From Gordonia hankookensis (GTDB taxonomy: Bacteria; Actinomycetota; Actinomycetes; Mycobacteriales; Mycobacteriaceae): a DNA stretch of 64,000 nucleotides. Position numbers and translations under genes: made by a program. This document shows, one piece after another, positions 27,770-38,768 of this stretch; the stretch's first letter is position 1, and each line of letters starts with the position of its first letter. Where the stretch lies: NCBI RefSeq assembly GCF_014673215.1, contig NZ_JACWMS010000005.1:310001-374000 (forward strand), read 5' to 3'. Under the pieces are notes generated by a model. It ran no database searches and was not told the origin of the DNA. It saw only the letters and a list, made by a program, of their open reading frames with translations.

Positions 27770-29275
27770 TCAGGAGGTCGTCGTCAGCTGGTCGACGAGC
27801 TCCGCGGCGGAATTCACCGAATCCAGGAGCTCCCCGACGTGGGCACGACTCCCCCGCAGCGGCTCGAGCGTCGGTATCCGGACCAGCGAATCGCCGCCGA
27901 GGTCGAAGATCACCGAATCCCAGCTGGCGGCCGCGATCTCCGCGCCGAACCGCCGCAAGCACTCGCCCCGGAAGTACGCCCGGGTGTTGTCCGGGGGCTG
28001 GTTGATCGCCCGCATCACGTCGTTCTCGTCGACGAGACGCTTCATCGATCCACGCGCCACGAGCCGGTTGTAGAGACCCTTGTCGAGCCGGACGTCGGAG
28101 TACTGCAGATCGATCAGCTGCAGTCGCGGCGCCGACCATCCCAGACCCTCGCGCTGGCGGAATCCTTCGAGGATGCGCAGCTTGGCGGGCCAGTCGAGGA
28201 TGTCGGCGCACTCCATCGGATCCCGCTCGAGCCGGTCGAGGACGTCGGCCCAGGTCTCCAGGACGTGCGCGGCGCGGGTGTCGTCGCTGCGTTCGGTCTC
28301 GTGGAACTTCATGCACCGCTCGAGGTACTCCCGCTGCAACGCGAGCGCGGTCAGTTCCCGGCCGTCGGTGAGCGCGACAGTGGTGGTCAGACCGGGGTCA
28401 TGGCTGATCGTGTGCACAGCCTGCACCGGTCGCGCCAGCTCGATGTCGGAGAAGTCGACGCCCGCCTCGATGAGGTCCAGGACCAGGGCGGTGGTGCCGA
28501 CCTTGAGGTAGGTCGCGGTCTCGGCCAGGTTCGCGTCGCCGATGATGACGTGCAGTCGGCGATAGCGTTCCGGATCGGCGTGGGGCTCGTCGCGGGTGTT
28601 GATGATGCCCCGCTTGAGGGTGGTCTCGAGGCCGACCTCGACCTCGATGTAGTCCGAGCGCTGCGACAGCTGGTAGCCCGCCTCGTCGCCGGACTGGCCG
28701 ATGCCGACCCGGCCCGACCCGGTGATCACCTGACGCGAGGCGAAGAACGTGGTGAGACCGGCGATGACCGCGGTGAACGGGGTCTCGCGGTTCATCAGAT
28801 AGTTCTCATGGGTGCCGTAGGACGCACCCTTGCCGTCGATGTTGTTCTTGTAGAGCTGCAGGCGAGGTGCGCCCGGGACACTGGCCACATGCCGGGCGGC
28901 CGCCTCCATGACCCGCTCCCCCGCCTTGTCCCAGATGACCGCGTCCATCGGGTCGGTGACCTCGGGAGCCGAGTACTCCGGGTGCGCATGGTCGACGTAG
29001 AGGCGGGCGCCGTTGGTCAGGATCATGTTCGCCGCGCCGATCTCGTCGGCGTCGATGATGGGTGCCGGACCCGACCCCCGCCCGAGATCGAATCCGCGGG
29101 CATCACGCAGGGGGGATTCCACCTCATAGTCCCAGCGTGTGCGCTTCGCGCGCGGCACACCCGCGGCCGCGGCGTACGCCAGCACGGCCTGGGTGGAGGT
29201 CATGATCGGGTTCGCGGTCGGGTCGCCGGGAGCTGAGATCCCGTACTCGACCTCGGTGCCGATGATTCGCTGCAT
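27770..29275 (-). CDS. dop: Pup deamidase/depupylase Dop
   Basis: Dop deamidates the C-terminal glutamine of Pup and also removes Pup from tagged proteins. The 501-residue protein is a PafA paralogue: [14 protein letters not shown] at the N-terminus carries the metal-binding glutamates, [18 protein letters not shown] the catalytic region, and [28 protein letters not shown] the conserved core. The insertion around residues 40-80 ([26 protein letters not shown]) is the Dop loop, absent from PafA. I use the ATG at 29275, six bases after a TACGCT -10; the longer open frame has no family similarity. It is divergent from glgP. Confidence 0.96.
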   Translation of the reverse strand: MQRIIGTEVEYGISAPGDPTANPIMTSTQAVLAYAAAAGVPRAKRTRWDYEVESPLRDARGFDLGRGSGPAPIIDADEIGAANMILTNGARLYVDHAHPEYSAPEVTDPMDAVIWDKAGERVMEAAARHVASVPGAPRLQLYKNNIDGKGASYGTHENYLMNRETPFTAVIAGLTTFFASRQVITGSGRVGIGQSGDEAGYQLSQRSDYIEVEVGLETTLKRGIINTRDEPHADPERYRRLHVIIGDANLAETATYLKVGTTALVLDLIEAGVDFSDIELARPVQAVHTISHDPGLTTTVALTDGRELTALALQREYLERCMKFHETERSDDTRAAHVLETWADVLDRLERDPMECADILDWPAKLRILEGFRQREGLGWSAPRLQLIDLQYSDVRLDKGLYNRLVARGSMKRLVDENDVMRAINQPPDNTRAYFRGECLRRFGAEIAAASWDSVIFDLGGDSLVRIPTLEPLRGSRAHVGELLDSVNSAAELVDQLTTTS

Positions 29276-29281
29276 GCTACG

Positions 29282-29287
29282 AGCGTA
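29282..29287 (-). promoter_or_regulatory. Leaderless -10 (TACGCT) of dop
   Basis: TACGCT on the minus strand, six bases before the dop ATG at 29275. The divergent glgP -10 lies about 45 bp away. Confidence 0.55.
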
Positions 29288-29329
29288 GATGTTCATCGTG
29301 CTGCGGTCGCACCCTCGCCCCCGTCTCGG

Positions 29330-29335
29330 TAGCGT
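29330..29335 (+). promoter_or_regulatory. Leaderless -10 (TAGCGT) of glgP
   Basis: TAGCGT, then seven bases, then the GTG at 29343. It supports that start over the ATG at 29289. Confidence 0.55.
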
Positions 29336-29342
29336 CGACGCG

Positions 29343-32003
29343 GTGAAAGCCTTCCGCCGGTTCACCGTTCGGGTGCCGTTACCAGCCGAGCTCACCGACC
29401 TCGCCGACCTCGCCCACAACCTGCGCTGGGCGTGGCACGCCCCGACCCAGGAGCTATTCGCCGCGATCGATCCGGCGCTCTGGCACGACACGACCGATCC
29501 GCTACGACTGCTCGCGGAGGTGGACCCGGACCGCATCGCCGAGCTGGCCCGGGATCATGCCTTCCTCGACCGACTCGCGATCGTGCGTGAGGATCTCGAA
29601 CGCTATACGAGCCGACCCCGGTGGTTCGGTGACTATGCCGACCACCTGGGACCGGAAGCCGTTGCACCGCAAGCCATCGCCTATTTCTCGATGGAGTTCG
29701 GCATCTCGGAGGTGCTACCCATCTATTCCGGTGGACTCGGCATCCTCGCAGGCGACCACCTGAAAGCCGCCTCCGACCTCGGTCTGCCCCTCGTCGGCGT
29801 CGGCCTCTTCTACCGCTCGGGCTACTTCCACCAGAGTCTGTCCCATGACGGCTGGCAGGTCGAGCGTTATCCGGTCAACGACCCGACGTCACTGCCGCTG
29901 AGCATCCTCGCCGACGACGACGGTCCGGTCGTCGTGACGATGTCGATGCCGGGCGGCCGGACCCTCGACGCCCAGGTGTGGGTGGCGACAGTCGGCCGGA
30001 TCCCGCTCCTGCTGCTCGACTCCGATCTGCCGACCAACGACGAGGAACTCCGCAACGTCACCGACCGGCTCTACGGCGGCGACCAGGACCACCGCATCAA
30101 GCAGGAGATCCTGCTCGGCATCGGGGGCGTACGCGCGGTACGGGAGTACGTCCGGATCAGTGGGCACGCCGTCCCGACGGTGTTCCACATGAACGAGGGA
30201 CACGCGGGGTTCCTCGGCGTCGAGCGGATCCGGGAACTGTGCAGCGATCCGGCGCCGGGAGCGACCGACTCCCTCGACTTCGACACGGCGGAGGCCGTCG
30301 TGCGGGCGTCGAACATCTTCACCACCCACACCCCGGTACCCGCCGGCATCGACAGATTCCCGCTCGACATGGTGCGCTACTACCTCGACGCCGACGACGC
30401 CGGGAACTCGCGGTTGGTGCCGGGGCTGTCGGTGGCCACTGTCCTCGACCTGGGCGACGAGGCAGATCCCGGCGTGTTCAACATGGCGCACATGGGCTTC
30501 CGGCTCGGGCAGCGGAGCAACGGCGTCTCGCAGTTGCACGGTGCGGTCAGTCGTGAGATGTTCGCCGACCTGTGGCCGGGTTTCGACGCAGGTGAGGTCC
30601 CGATCGGAGCCGTCACCAACGGGGTCCACGGACCCACCTGGACCGCCAGGCGCTGGCAGGAACTGGCTGTGGACGACGGGGACGGCGCCGCCGGGGTCGT
30701 CGCGGGGCTTCCGGCCGACGATATCTGGGAGATCCGCTCGACCCTGCGGGCCCGGCTGGTCGACGAGGTGCGTCGACGCGCTCACGCCAGCGGCCGTGAC
30801 CGGGGGTTCACCGACGCCGAACTGGGGTGGACGGGCGACATCTTCGATCCGACCGCACTGACGATCGGCTTCGCCCGGCGAGCGGCGACCTACAAACGAC
30901 TCACCCTGATGCTGCGCGATCCCGAGCGGATGCGACGTATCCTCACCGATCCGGATCGCCCGGTACAGCTGGTCATCGCTGGTAAGGCACATCCAGCCGA
31001 CGACGGCGGCAAGGCACTCATCCAGCAGGTGGTCCGGTTCACCGACGACCCCGGACTCCGGGACCGGATCGTCTTCCTCCCCGACTACGACATCTCGATG
31101 GCGCGCGAGATCTACGCCGGCTGTGACGTCTGGCTCAACAACCCGGTTCGCCCGATGGAGGCCTGCGGCACATCCGGCATGAAGTCCGCCATGAACGGCG
31201 GCCTCAACCTGTCCATCCTCGACGGTTGGTGGGACGAGATGGCCGACGGCGAGAACGGCTGGGCGATCCCGTCCGCGGAGGGTGTCGCCGATGAGCACCG
31301 ACGCGACGATCTCGAGGCGGAGGCGCTCTATTCGCTGCTCGAGGAGACCGTGATCCCGATGTTCTACAACCGGTCGGTCGCGGGTGTGCCCGAACGCTGG
31401 GTGGAGATGGTCCGGCACACGCTGAGCAGGCTCGGGCCGAAGGTCCAGGCGTCGCGGATGGTGCGGGACTACACGACCGCCCTCTACGGCCCTGCTGCCA
31501 CACAGTTCGCCTCCATCTGCGCGGACGGCTTCGCACCGGCGCACGATCTCGCCGACTACCGGCACCTGCTCGATCGGAGCTGGCCCGCGGTGCAGATCGC
31601 CGGCATCGACGAGTCGGGATCCGGTGGCTCCCTCGTCGAGGGCAGCCCGCAGCGGGTGAGCCTGACGCTCACCGCCCACGTGGCGCTCGGCGAGCTGACG
31701 GCCGACCGGGTGCGCGTCCAGGCGCTGGTGGGCCGGGTGACCGACGACGGCGAGATCATCGATCCGGTGATCGCCGAGATGACCCCGACGGCCGGTACCG
31801 ACCCGTCCGGGCGCACGCTGTTCGTGGCGACCGTGTCCCCCGCCCGATCCGGCCGCCACGGATACACCGCACGGGTGCTGCCCCGGCATCGACAACTCTC
31901 CGACGACGCCGAGCTCGGTCTGGTGCGCTATCCCGTCGGGACGGCCGCCGATGCCGGACCGGCGTTGGCCGGAACCGTCCCGGTCTCCGGCGCACACTCC
32001 TGA
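29343..32003 (+). CDS. glgP: Alpha-glucan (glycogen) phosphorylase
   Basis: A PLP-dependent phosphorylase (GT35) that releases glucose-1-phosphate from glycogen or maltodextrin in the cytoplasm. The 886-residue protein starts [31 protein letters not shown], the DUF3417 region of actinobacterial GlgP. It then shows [37 protein letters not shown] and the PLP-lysine region [23 protein letters not shown] (Lys near residue 614). A C-terminal beta-rich extension of about 150 residues is usual for this subfamily. The gene sits alone on the plus strand between dop and arc, splitting the proteasome locus. Confidence 0.94.
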   Translation: MKAFRRFTVRVPLPAELTDLADLAHNLRWAWHAPTQELFAAIDPALWHDTTDPLRLLAEVDPDRIAELARDHAFLDRLAIVREDLERYTSRPRWFGDYADHLGPEAVAPQAIAYFSMEFGISEVLPIYSGGLGILAGDHLKAASDLGLPLVGVGLFYRSGYFHQSLSHDGWQVERYPVNDPTSLPLSILADDDGPVVVTMSMPGGRTLDAQVWVATVGRIPLLLLDSDLPTNDEELRNVTDRLYGGDQDHRIKQEILLGIGGVRAVREYVRISGHAVPTVFHMNEGHAGFLGVERIRELCSDPAPGATDSLDFDTAEAVVRASNIFTTHTPVPAGIDRFPLDMVRYYLDADDAGNSRLVPGLSVATVLDLGDEADPGVFNMAHMGFRLGQRSNGVSQLHGAVSREMFADLWPGFDAGEVPIGAVTNGVHGPTWTARRWQELAVDDGDGAAGVVAGLPADDIWEIRSTLRARLVDEVRRRAHASGRDRGFTDAELGWTGDIFDPTALTIGFARRAATYKRLTLMLRDPERMRRILTDPDRPVQLVIAGKAHPADDGGKALIQQVVRFTDDPGLRDRIVFLPDYDISMAREIYAGCDVWLNNPVRPMEACGTSGMKSAMNGGLNLSILDGWWDEMADGENGWAIPSAEGVADEHRRDDLEAEALYSLLEETVIPMFYNRSVAGVPERWVEMVRHTLSRLGPKVQASRMVRDYTTALYGPAATQFASICADGFAPAHDLADYRHLLDRSWPAVQIAGIDESGSGGSLVEGSPQRVSLTLTAHVALGELTADRVRVQALVGRVTDDGEIIDPVIAEMTPTAGTDPSGRTLFVATVSPARSGRHGYTARVLPRHRQLSDDAELGLVRYPVGTAADAGPALAGTVPVSGAHS

Positions 32004-32007
32004 CGAC

Positions 32008-32058
32008 TCCGACGGCGAGGGCCCCACGCGTCAGATGCGTGGGGCCCTCGCCGTCGGA
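32008..32058. terminator. Strong bidirectional terminator between convergent glgP and arc
   Basis: Perfect inverted repeat: 22-base arms at 32008-32029 and 32037-32058 with the seven-base loop gtcagat. It begins five bases after the glgP stop and ends 21 bp before the arc stop, so it can terminate both genes. There is no T-tract on either strand. Confidence 0.85.
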
Positions 32059-32079
32059 ACCGATCGGCCGCGAACCGGC

Positions 32080-33903
32080 CTACAGGTACTGGCCCGTGTT
32101 GGTCTCGGTGTCGATCGCACGGCTCGCGCCTGCGCTCTTGCCGGTGACCAGCGTGCGGATATAGACGATCCGCTCGCCCTTCTTGCCCGAGATCCGGGCC
32201 CAGTCGTCGGGATTGGTGGTGTTCGGCAGGTCCTCGTTCTCGGCGAACTCGTCGAGGATCGAGTCGAACAGGTGCTGCACCCGAAGACCTGGTTGGCCGG
32301 TGTCGAGCTGCGACTTGATCGCGTACTTCTTGGACCGGTCGACGACGTTCTGGATCATCGCGCCGGAGTTGAAGTCCTTGAAGTACATGATCTCCTTGTC
32401 GCCGTTGGCGTAGGTGACCTCCAGGAACCGGTTGTCGTCGCTCTCGGCGTACATCCGCTCCACGACCCGTTCGATCATCGCGTTGACGCACGCGGTGCGG
32501 TCTCCGCCGAACTCGTTGAGGTCGTCGGCGTGCACCGGCAGCTGCTCGGTCAGGTACTTGGAGAAGATGTCCATCGCAGATTCGGCGTCGGGGCGCTCGA
32601 TCTTGATCTTCACGTCGAGCCGGCCCGGTCGCAGGATCGCCGGATCGATCATGTCCTCGCGGTTCGATGCGCCGATCACGATGACGTTCTCGAGGCCCTC
32701 GACGCCGTCGATCTCACTGAGCAGCTGCGGCACGACGGTGGTCTCCACGTCCGACGAGACGCCGGACCCACGGGTCCGGAAGATCGAATCCATCTCGTCG
32801 AAGAAGACGATCACCGGGGTGCCCTCGGACGCCTTCTCCCGGGCCCGCTGGAAGATCAGTCGGATGTGACGCTCCGTCTCACCAACGAACTTGTTGAGCA
32901 GCTCGGGGCCCTTGATGTTGAGGAAGTACGACTTCGCCTCTTTCGCGTCGTCGCCACGCACCTGAGCGATCTTCTTGGCCAGCGAGTTGGCGACCGCCTT
33001 GGCGATGAGGGTCTTGCCGCACCCCGGCGGGCCGTAGAGCAGCACACCCTTGGGCGGGCGCAGTGCGTAGTCGCGGAACAGGTCCTTGTGCAGGAACGGG
33101 AGCTCGACGGCGTCGCGGATCTGCTCGATCTGGCGACCGAGTCCGCCGATGTCCTCGTAGCCGACGTCGGGGACCTCTTCGAGGACCAGGTCCTCCACCT
33201 CGGCCTTGGGCACCCGCTCGAAGGCGAAGCCGGCCTTGGTGTCGATGAGCAGCGAATCGCCGGGGCGGAGTTTGCGGCGCTTGCCGTCTTCACCGTCGAC
33301 CTCGCCCATCAGCGGTTCGGCCAGCCAGACGACACGTTCTTCGTCGGCATGGCCGACGACGAGCGCGCGACTACCGTCGCCGAGGATCTCCCGCAGCGTG
33401 CTGATCTCGCCGACGGAGTCGAACTCACACGCCTCGACGATGGTCAGCGCCTCGTTCAGCCGCAGGGTCTGCCCCTTGCTGAGCGACTCGACGTCGATGT
33501 TCGGCGAGCACGTGAGCCGCATCTTCCGGCCGGAGGTGAACACGTCCACGGTGCTGTCGGGGTGGATGTCGAGGAGCACGCCGTAGCCACTCGGCGGCTG
33601 CCCGAGTCGGTCGACCTCCTCACGGAGTGCCACGAGCTGCTGGCGGGCCTCTTTGAGGGTGTCGAGCAGCTTCGCATTGCGCGCGGTCAGGTTGTCGACC
33701 CGTTCCTGCAGGTCCTTGGGGTCGGCCGGCCTTGCGAATGACGAGCGTTGCGAGTCCGGACGCGCGACGGGCGACGCATACGCGGGGATGAAACTCTCTT
33801 CGGGCATCTGTGCGGACTCATCGCGATCGGATCCGTCGTCGTGCGCACCCGAGGACCCGAGGCGGTCGGCGCCGCTGGCGCCCTGGCGGTCAGATTCGGT
33901 CAT
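32080..33903 (-). CDS. arc: Proteasome-associated AAA ATPase Arc/Mpa
   Basis: The hexameric ATPase that binds Pup, unfolds pupylated proteins and feeds them to the 20S core. Of its 607 residues, about 60-100 form the N-terminal coiled coil ([36 protein letters not shown]) that grips Pup. Two OB folds follow, then the AAA module with Walker A GPPGCGKT (about residue 290) and Walker [12 protein letters not shown] (about residue 371). The last residues GQYL are the gate-opening motif that docks into the proteasome alpha ring. A GGAG-type ribosome-binding site precedes the ATG. It lies downstream of trmI, separated by a 195-bp leader with repeats and a hairpin. Confidence 0.97.
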   Translation of the reverse strand: MTESDRQGASGADRLGSSGAHDDGSDRDESAQMPEESFIPAYASPVARPDSQRSSFARPADPKDLQERVDNLTARNAKLLDTLKEARQQLVALREEVDRLGQPPSGYGVLLDIHPDSTVDVFTSGRKMRLTCSPNIDVESLSKGQTLRLNEALTIVEACEFDSVGEISTLREILGDGSRALVVGHADEERVVWLAEPLMGEVDGEDGKRRKLRPGDSLLIDTKAGFAFERVPKAEVEDLVLEEVPDVGYEDIGGLGRQIEQIRDAVELPFLHKDLFRDYALRPPKGVLLYGPPGCGKTLIAKAVANSLAKKIAQVRGDDAKEAKSYFLNIKGPELLNKFVGETERHIRLIFQRAREKASEGTPVIVFFDEMDSIFRTRGSGVSSDVETTVVPQLLSEIDGVEGLENVIVIGASNREDMIDPAILRPGRLDVKIKIERPDAESAMDIFSKYLTEQLPVHADDLNEFGGDRTACVNAMIERVVERMYAESDDNRFLEVTYANGDKEIMYFKDFNSGAMIQNVVDRSKKYAIKSQLDTGQPGLRVQHLFDSILDEFAENEDLPNTTNPDDWARISGKKGERIVYIRTLVTGKSAGASRAIDTETNTGQYL

Positions 33904-33921
33904 TGCTGACTCCTCTCCCCG

Positions 33922-33949
33922 GCAAACACTTCTCTCATGGAGTGTTTGC
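33922..33949. repeat. Hairpin in the arc leader
   Basis: Perfect nine-base arms gcaaacact (33922-33930) and agtgtttgc (33941-33949) around a ten-base loop. On the arc mRNA it ends just before the GGGGAGAGGAG ribosome-binding site, so it could tune arc translation or stability, or act as a protein-binding site. Function is inferred from position only. Confidence 0.6.
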
Positions 33950-34024
33950 GCCGTAACACCACGCTACCGGTGTGGACCGGAAAACGCCGTGCACCGCGCG
34001 ATTCACGGTGTTGACGGTCTGTTA

Positions 34025-34030
34025 AATGTA
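34025..34030 (-). promoter_or_regulatory. Possible -10 (TACATT) of arc
   Basis: TACATT on the minus strand in the most AT-rich part of the trmI-arc gap, about 120 bp before the arc ATG. It directly abuts the phased repeats at 34030-34060, which fall where the -35 region would be; no standard -35 is seen. Confidence 0.4.
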
Positions 34031-34060
34031 CGTATTCGCAACGTATTCGCGACGTTTCGC
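34030..34060. repeat. Three helically phased direct repeats upstream of arc
   Basis: acgtattcgc at 34030-34039 and 34041-34050, then the shortened acgtttcgc at 34052-34060. The period is 11 bp, one DNA turn, so all copies face the same side of the helix. They lie immediately upstream of a possible arc -10, the usual place for an activator bound cooperatively. Confidence 0.75.
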
Positions 34061-34098
34061 GCGGTAAACCCCTTACGCCCGCGACGAACGCAACACGC

Positions 34099-35004
<906 letters not shown>

Positions 35005-35005
35005 C

Positions 35006-35011
35006 TACCCT
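35006..35011 (+). promoter_or_regulatory. Leaderless -10 (TACCCT) of the RecB-like nuclease gene
   Basis: TACCCT, seven bases, then the GTG at 35019. Confidence 0.55.
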
Positions 35012-35018
35012 GCCAGTT

Positions 35019-35909
35019 GTGAGTACGACAACCGAAGCCGGGCCCGTTCCCGGGCCCTCGGAAGCCGCGGGCCCCGGCGAGAGCGGACCGTCGCCGAGAG
35101 GACTGGTCGGGCGCCCGTTGGCCCTGTCCCCCTCGCGCGCAGCGGACTTCAAACAGTGTCCGCTGCTCTACCGCTACCGGGCGATCGACCGGTTCCCGGA
35201 GACCCCGACCCAGGCCCAGACGCGAGGGACGGTGGTGCATTCCGCACTGGAGAATCTCTTCGACATGCCGGCGGAGCTGCGTACCCAGGAGTCCGCAGAC
35301 CTGCTCGTCGAGGGCGCATGGGCGGCGATGTGCGAGGCCGATCCGCAGCTGTCCGATGTGGTCGACGAGAGCCAGAGCGGGCGGTTCGTGGCGGAGGCCC
35401 AGAAACTCATCGCGACGTATTACACGATGGAGAACCCGACCGCCTTCGAGGCCGAATCCTGCGAAGAGCACGTCGAGATCGATGTCGATGACGTGTTGAT
35501 GCGTGGATTCATCGATCGGATCGACATCGCACCGACCGGAGAGATCCGGGTCGTCGACTACAAGACGGGGAGATCACCCAGCGAGGCCTACGAGGCCAAG
35601 GCCCTCTTCCAGATGAAGTTCTATGCGCTCGCGATCCTGCGCACCCGTGGCGTGGTGCCCAAGCGGCTCCAGTTGATGTATCTGTCCGACGGTCAGCAGC
35701 TCGTCTACGAACCCGACCGGGCCGAACTCGAACGATTCTCGCGCACCCTGAAAGCGATCTGGTCGGCGATCCGGTCGGCGGTCGCCAGTGGCGATTTCCG
35801 TCCGCGCCGGTCGCGGCTGTGCAACATGTGCGAGCACAAGGCACGTTGTCCTGAGTTCGGCGGCCAGGTGCCGCCCTACCCGGGGCCGCCGCCGGGATTC
35901 ACCCCCTGA
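35019..35909 (+). CDS. RecB family PD-(D/E)XK nuclease with Fe-S cluster motif
   Basis: A 296-residue stand-alone nuclease domain. The nuclease core is visible as GTVVHSALENL, then GFIDRIDIAPTGEIRVVDYKTG, which holds the D-(x)n-(D/E)xK active site (VVDYKTG). Four cysteines, one in ADFKQCPLLYRYR and three in LCNMCEHKARCPEF, match the AddB/Cas4-type 4Fe-4S clamp that locks the ends of the domain together. The first 40 residues are Pro/Gly-rich and disordered. It probably acts on DNA ends in repair. It is divergent from trmI. There are no other Cas-type genes near it. Confidence 0.9.
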   Translation: MSTTTEAGPVPGPSEAAGPGESGPSPRGLVGRPLALSPSRAADFKQCPLLYRYRAIDRFPETPTQAQTRGTVVHSALENLFDMPAELRTQESADLLVEGAWAAMCEADPQLSDVVDESQSGRFVAEAQKLIATYYTMENPTAFEAESCEEHVEIDVDDVLMRGFIDRIDIAPTGEIRVVDYKTGRSPSEAYEAKALFQMKFYALAILRTRGVVPKRLQLMYLSDGQQLVYEPDRAELERFSRTLKAIWSAIRSAVASGDFRPRRSRLCNMCEHKARCPEFGGQVPPYPGPPPGFTP

Positions 35910-35953
35910 TCGCCGACCACCGACCCTTCTGCTGACCACTATGACGGTTGGCA

Positions 35954-35959
35954 TACGGT
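35954..35959 (+). promoter_or_regulatory. Leaderless -10 (TACGGT) of the thioesterase gene
   Basis: TACGGT, six bases, then the GTG at 35966. Confidence 0.55.
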
Positions 35960-35965
35960 GGCTTT

Positions 35966-36811
35966 GTGGAGAGCTGTTACTACGTACCGATCGACCGCCC
36001 GGAGACGCAGACGCCAGACGCCGGGGCAGGTGTCGAGTACTTCCAGCCCACCGAGGCGACGCAGAGTGTGTGGGCGGCGACGATGCAGCATGGCGGTCCG
36101 CCGTCGGGACTGATGATGCGGTCACTGTTGCGGTGTGACCCGGACCCGGGTCAGCGGTTCACGCGGGTGACCACCGAGATCCTCGGTCCGATCGGGCTCG
36201 GGGTGAATCGAATCAGCGCCCAGGTGATCCGGCCGGGACGGCAGATCAGCCTGGTGGGCACCGATCTCGAGGTGCAGCAGCCCGACGGTTCGTTCCGGCT
36301 GGCCGCGCGGTCGGTCGGCTGGCGGTTGCGCACCGCCGACACCTCGGCGATCGCCGAGGAGCCAGCCCCGCTGACCCCGCTCCCCGCCGAGCTGACCCCC
36401 GTCGCAGGCGTCACCGGCAACGAGGACCTCGGAGTGGATTGGGGCACAACGGGTTTCATTGGTTCGATCGAATCGGCGACGATCGCGGGCCGCACCGGCG
36501 ACACCCCGGCGGTGTGGATCCGGCCCGCGATCCCACTCGTCGGTGGTGAGGAGATCTCCGATCTGGAGTCGGTCTTCAGCGTCATCGACATCGCGAACGG
36601 TATGGGCACGCGTCTGCGTACCGACGAGTGGACGTGGATGAACACCGACACCACCGTGCACCTCACCCGGACGCCCAGCGGACCGTGGGTGGGCATCGAC
36701 GCCGACATGGTGCAGGGGCCGGACGGGTACGGCGCGACCTTCGCAGACCTCTTCGACACCGACGGGTTCATCGGCCGGTCGGCGCAGACGGTGCTCCTGT
36801 CCGCCCTCTGA
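35966..36811 (+). CDS. Acyl-CoA thioesterase-like double hot-dog protein
   Basis: A 281-residue protein of the TesB-like thioesterase superfamily with two hot-dog halves. The first (about residues 15-115) has WAATMQHGGPPSGLMMRSLLRC and FTRVTTEILGPIGLGVNRISAQVIRPGRQISLVGTDL. The second (about 165-280) has SVIDIANGMGTRLRTDEWTWMNTDTTVHLTRTPSGPWVGIDADM and GYGATFADLFDTDGFIGRSAQTVLL. It should hydrolyse acyl-CoA; chain-length preference is unknown. The leaderless GTG at 35966 is preferred over the start at 35948. It is convergent with hisG. Confidence 0.85.
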   Translation: MESCYYVPIDRPETQTPDAGAGVEYFQPTEATQSVWAATMQHGGPPSGLMMRSLLRCDPDPGQRFTRVTTEILGPIGLGVNRISAQVIRPGRQISLVGTDLEVQQPDGSFRLAARSVGWRLRTADTSAIAEEPAPLTPLPAELTPVAGVTGNEDLGVDWGTTGFIGSIESATIAGRTGDTPAVWIRPAIPLVGGEEISDLESVFSVIDIANGMGTRLRTDEWTWMNTDTTVHLTRTPSGPWVGIDADMVQGPDGYGATFADLFDTDGFIGRSAQTVLLSAL

Positions 36812-36831
36812 CGGATCGTCGGGGATCCGGG

Positions 36832-37677
36832 TCAGAAACGGCAGGAGCGGATGTCGGTCGCGAGAATCGCTTTCGCCCCGAGCTCGGACAGCTCGTCCAT
36901 GAGACCCTGGTGCTCCTTGCGCGGCACCATCGCGCGCACCGCCACCCAGGCCGGATCCGCCATGGGTGCCACAGTCGGCGATTCCAGTCCCGGCGTCAGC
37001 GCGGACGCCTGTTCGAGGAGGGTGCGCGGGCAGTCGTAGTCGATCATCACGTACTGCTGCCCGAAGACGACACCCTGGACGCGGGCGATGAACTGTTTGG
37101 CGGCCTTGGTCCGCTCCGCGCCACCCTGCGAGATCAGCACAGCCTCCGAGTCGCACAGCGAGTCGCCGAACGCGGCCAGTCCGTGCTGGCGCAGCGTGCG
37201 GCCCGATCCCACGACGTCGGCGATCGCGTCCGCCACGCCGAGCTGGATCGAGATCTCGACGGCTCCGTCGAGCCGGATGATCTCGGCGTCGAGCCCGCGC
37301 CTGCCGAGGTCGGCACGCACCAGATTCGGGTACGACGTCGCGATCCGCTTGCCCGCCAGTTCCTCGACGGTCCAGCCCTTCCCGGCGGGAGCGGCGTACC
37401 GGAAGGTCGAGGAACCGAAGCCCATCGAGATCTGTTCGTCCACGGTGGCGCCCGAGTCGAGTGCCAGGTCACGTCCGGTGATCCCGAGGTCGAGAGTGCC
37501 GGACCCCACGTAGATGGCGATGTCCTTGGGCCGCAGGAAGAAGAACTCGACGTCGTTGGCGTTGTCGAGGACGGTGAGATCCTTGGGGTCCGAACGCTTG
37601 CGATATCCGGCTTCGGCCAACACGGCCCCCGCCGATTCGGAGAGTGATCCCTTGTTGGGCACGGCTACGCGCAACAT
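36832..37677 (-). CDS. hisG: ATP phosphoribosyltransferase HisG (long form)
   Basis: First enzyme of histidine synthesis: it joins ATP and PRPP. The 281-residue protein is the long form with a C-terminal ACT-like regulatory domain (about 210-281) that senses histidine, so no HisZ is needed. The N-terminus [25 protein letters not shown], the catalytic [23 protein letters not shown] and the PRPP-loop region are typical. It follows hisE after a 77-bp gap, and the two are probably one transcript. Confidence 0.97.
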   Translation of the reverse strand: MLRVAVPNKGSLSESAGAVLAEAGYRKRSDPKDLTVLDNANDVEFFFLRPKDIAIYVGSGTLDLGITGRDLALDSGATVDEQISMGFGSSTFRYAAPAGKGWTVEELAGKRIATSYPNLVRADLGRRGLDAEIIRLDGAVEISIQLGVADAIADVVGSGRTLRQHGLAAFGDSLCDSEAVLISQGGAERTKAAKQFIARVQGVVFGQQYVMIDYDCPRTLLEQASALTPGLESPTVAPMADPAWVAVRAMVPRKEHQGLMDELSELGAKAILATDIRSCRF

Positions 37678-37754
37678 GTTGTGGTGTCCTAACTGATTGC
37701 CGGGTGATCTGTGGAGGCGATCCGGGGCCGGTACGTGACATCCGATGCCGACCC

Positions 37755-38018
37755 CTACAGATGGCGGTACACGTCCTCCAGCGAGAGTCCACGCTTGATC
37801 ATCATCACCTGCAGCCAGTAGACCAGTTGGGAGATCTCCTCACCCAGCGACTCGTCGGACTCGTACTCGGCGGCCAGCCACACCTCGCCGGCCTCTTCGA
37901 TGATCTTCTTGCCGAGGGTGTGCACCCCGGAGTCGAGGGCCGCGACGGTCCCGCTCCCGGCGGGTCGATGCTGCGCCTTGTCGCTCAGTTCGGCGAACAG
38001 CTCCTCGAATGTCTTCAC
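37755..38018 (-). CDS. hisE: Phosphoribosyl-ATP pyrophosphatase HisE
   Basis: Second step of histidine synthesis, an 87-residue all-alpha MazG-like pyrophosphohydrolase. The metal-binding motif [33 protein letters not shown] and the N-terminal [15 protein letters not shown] match the family. Start GTG at 38018; an AGGGG purine tract lies just upstream. It is six bases downstream of the HAD phosphatase gene. Confidence 0.96.
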   Translation of the reverse strand: MKTFEELFAELSDKAQHRPAGSGTVAALDSGVHTLGKKIIEEAGEVWLAAEYESDESLGEEISQLVYWLQVMMIKRGLSLEDVYRHL

Positions 38019-38024
38019 GATCCC

Positions 38025-38768
38025 CTATCTTGGCATGTCACGGTGGTCGGAACGATGGCCGGGGTGCTGCCCGGTCCAGGCATCGGTGAGGTCGTCGAGG
38101 GTGAGACCCACCAACGATTCCCTGAAGGTACGCAGATTCCCGGACGGAACCGGCGCCGCCGACGGGAGCACCAGCGTCGGACACCCGGCCGCGGTCGCCG
38201 CGACGGTCCCGGTCGGCGAGTCCTCGACGGCCAGGCATTCATCGGGTGTCAGGCCGAGTAGTGCCGCCCCGCGCAGGTAGAGGTCCGGCGCAGGCTTCCC
38301 GACCGGGACCTCGTCGCCGCAGACCGTCGCGGTGAACCGGTCGCGCCCCAGCGTCTCCAGAGCGGTGTCGGTCAGTTCGCGCACCGTGTTCGTGACCAGC
38401 ACCATCGGCAGTCCTGCCCCGGCCACCAGGTCCAACGCCGCCGCTGCGCCCGGTCTCCACGGCAGCCCGGCAGCGAAGAGTCCGGCGACGTGGTCGAGCA
38501 GCCACCGATAGTCGCCGTCCCGGTCCCGGTCCGGTTCGGCGATGGCGGCGGCGTCGTAGACCTTCGTCATCGCATCGGGAAGGGAGTTGCCCAGCGTCGA
38601 CTCCCGAAGGGCGGGCGACATCATGATGCCGTGCCGCAGTGCCAGATCGGCCATCGCGATATCCCACAACGGCTCGGAGTCGAGCAGCGTGCCGTCCATG
38701 TCCCAGAGCACGGCTGCCGGACCCGAACGGGCGGCACGGGACGATGGGACGCTCGGAGTGCTGTTCAC
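38025..38768 (-). CDS. HAD family hydrolase (beta-phosphoglucomutase-like)
   Basis: A 247-residue HAD phosphatase with motif [16 protein letters not shown] (nucleophile Asp23, acid/base Asp25), a helical cap domain, motif II VLVTNT and motif [37 protein letters not shown]. The substrate is unknown; the class covers beta-phosphoglucomutases and small sugar phosphatases. It lies between an XRE regulator gene (four-base overlap) and hisE. Because actinobacteria often lack a classical histidinol-phosphatase next to hisE, a link to histidine or PRPP metabolism is possible but unproven. Confidence 0.88.
   Translation of the reverse strand: MNSTPSVPSSRAARSGPAAVLWDMDGTLLDSEPLWDIAMADLALRHGIMMSPALRESTLGNSLPDAMTKVYDAAAIAEPDRDRDGDYRWLLDHVAGLFAAGLPWRPGAAAALDLVAGAGLPMVLVTNTVRELTDTALETLGRDRFTATVCGDEVPVGKPAPDLYLRGAALLGLTPDECLAVEDSPTGTVAATAAGCPTLVLPSAAPVPSGNLRTFRESLVGLTLDDLTDAWTGQHPGHRSDHRDMPR

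Noticed and set aside
35019-35909. Cas4 from a CRISPR locus
   Set aside because: The Fe-S RecB-like domain resembles Cas4, but there are no repeats or other cas genes and the gene sits in a conserved housekeeping order next to trmI.
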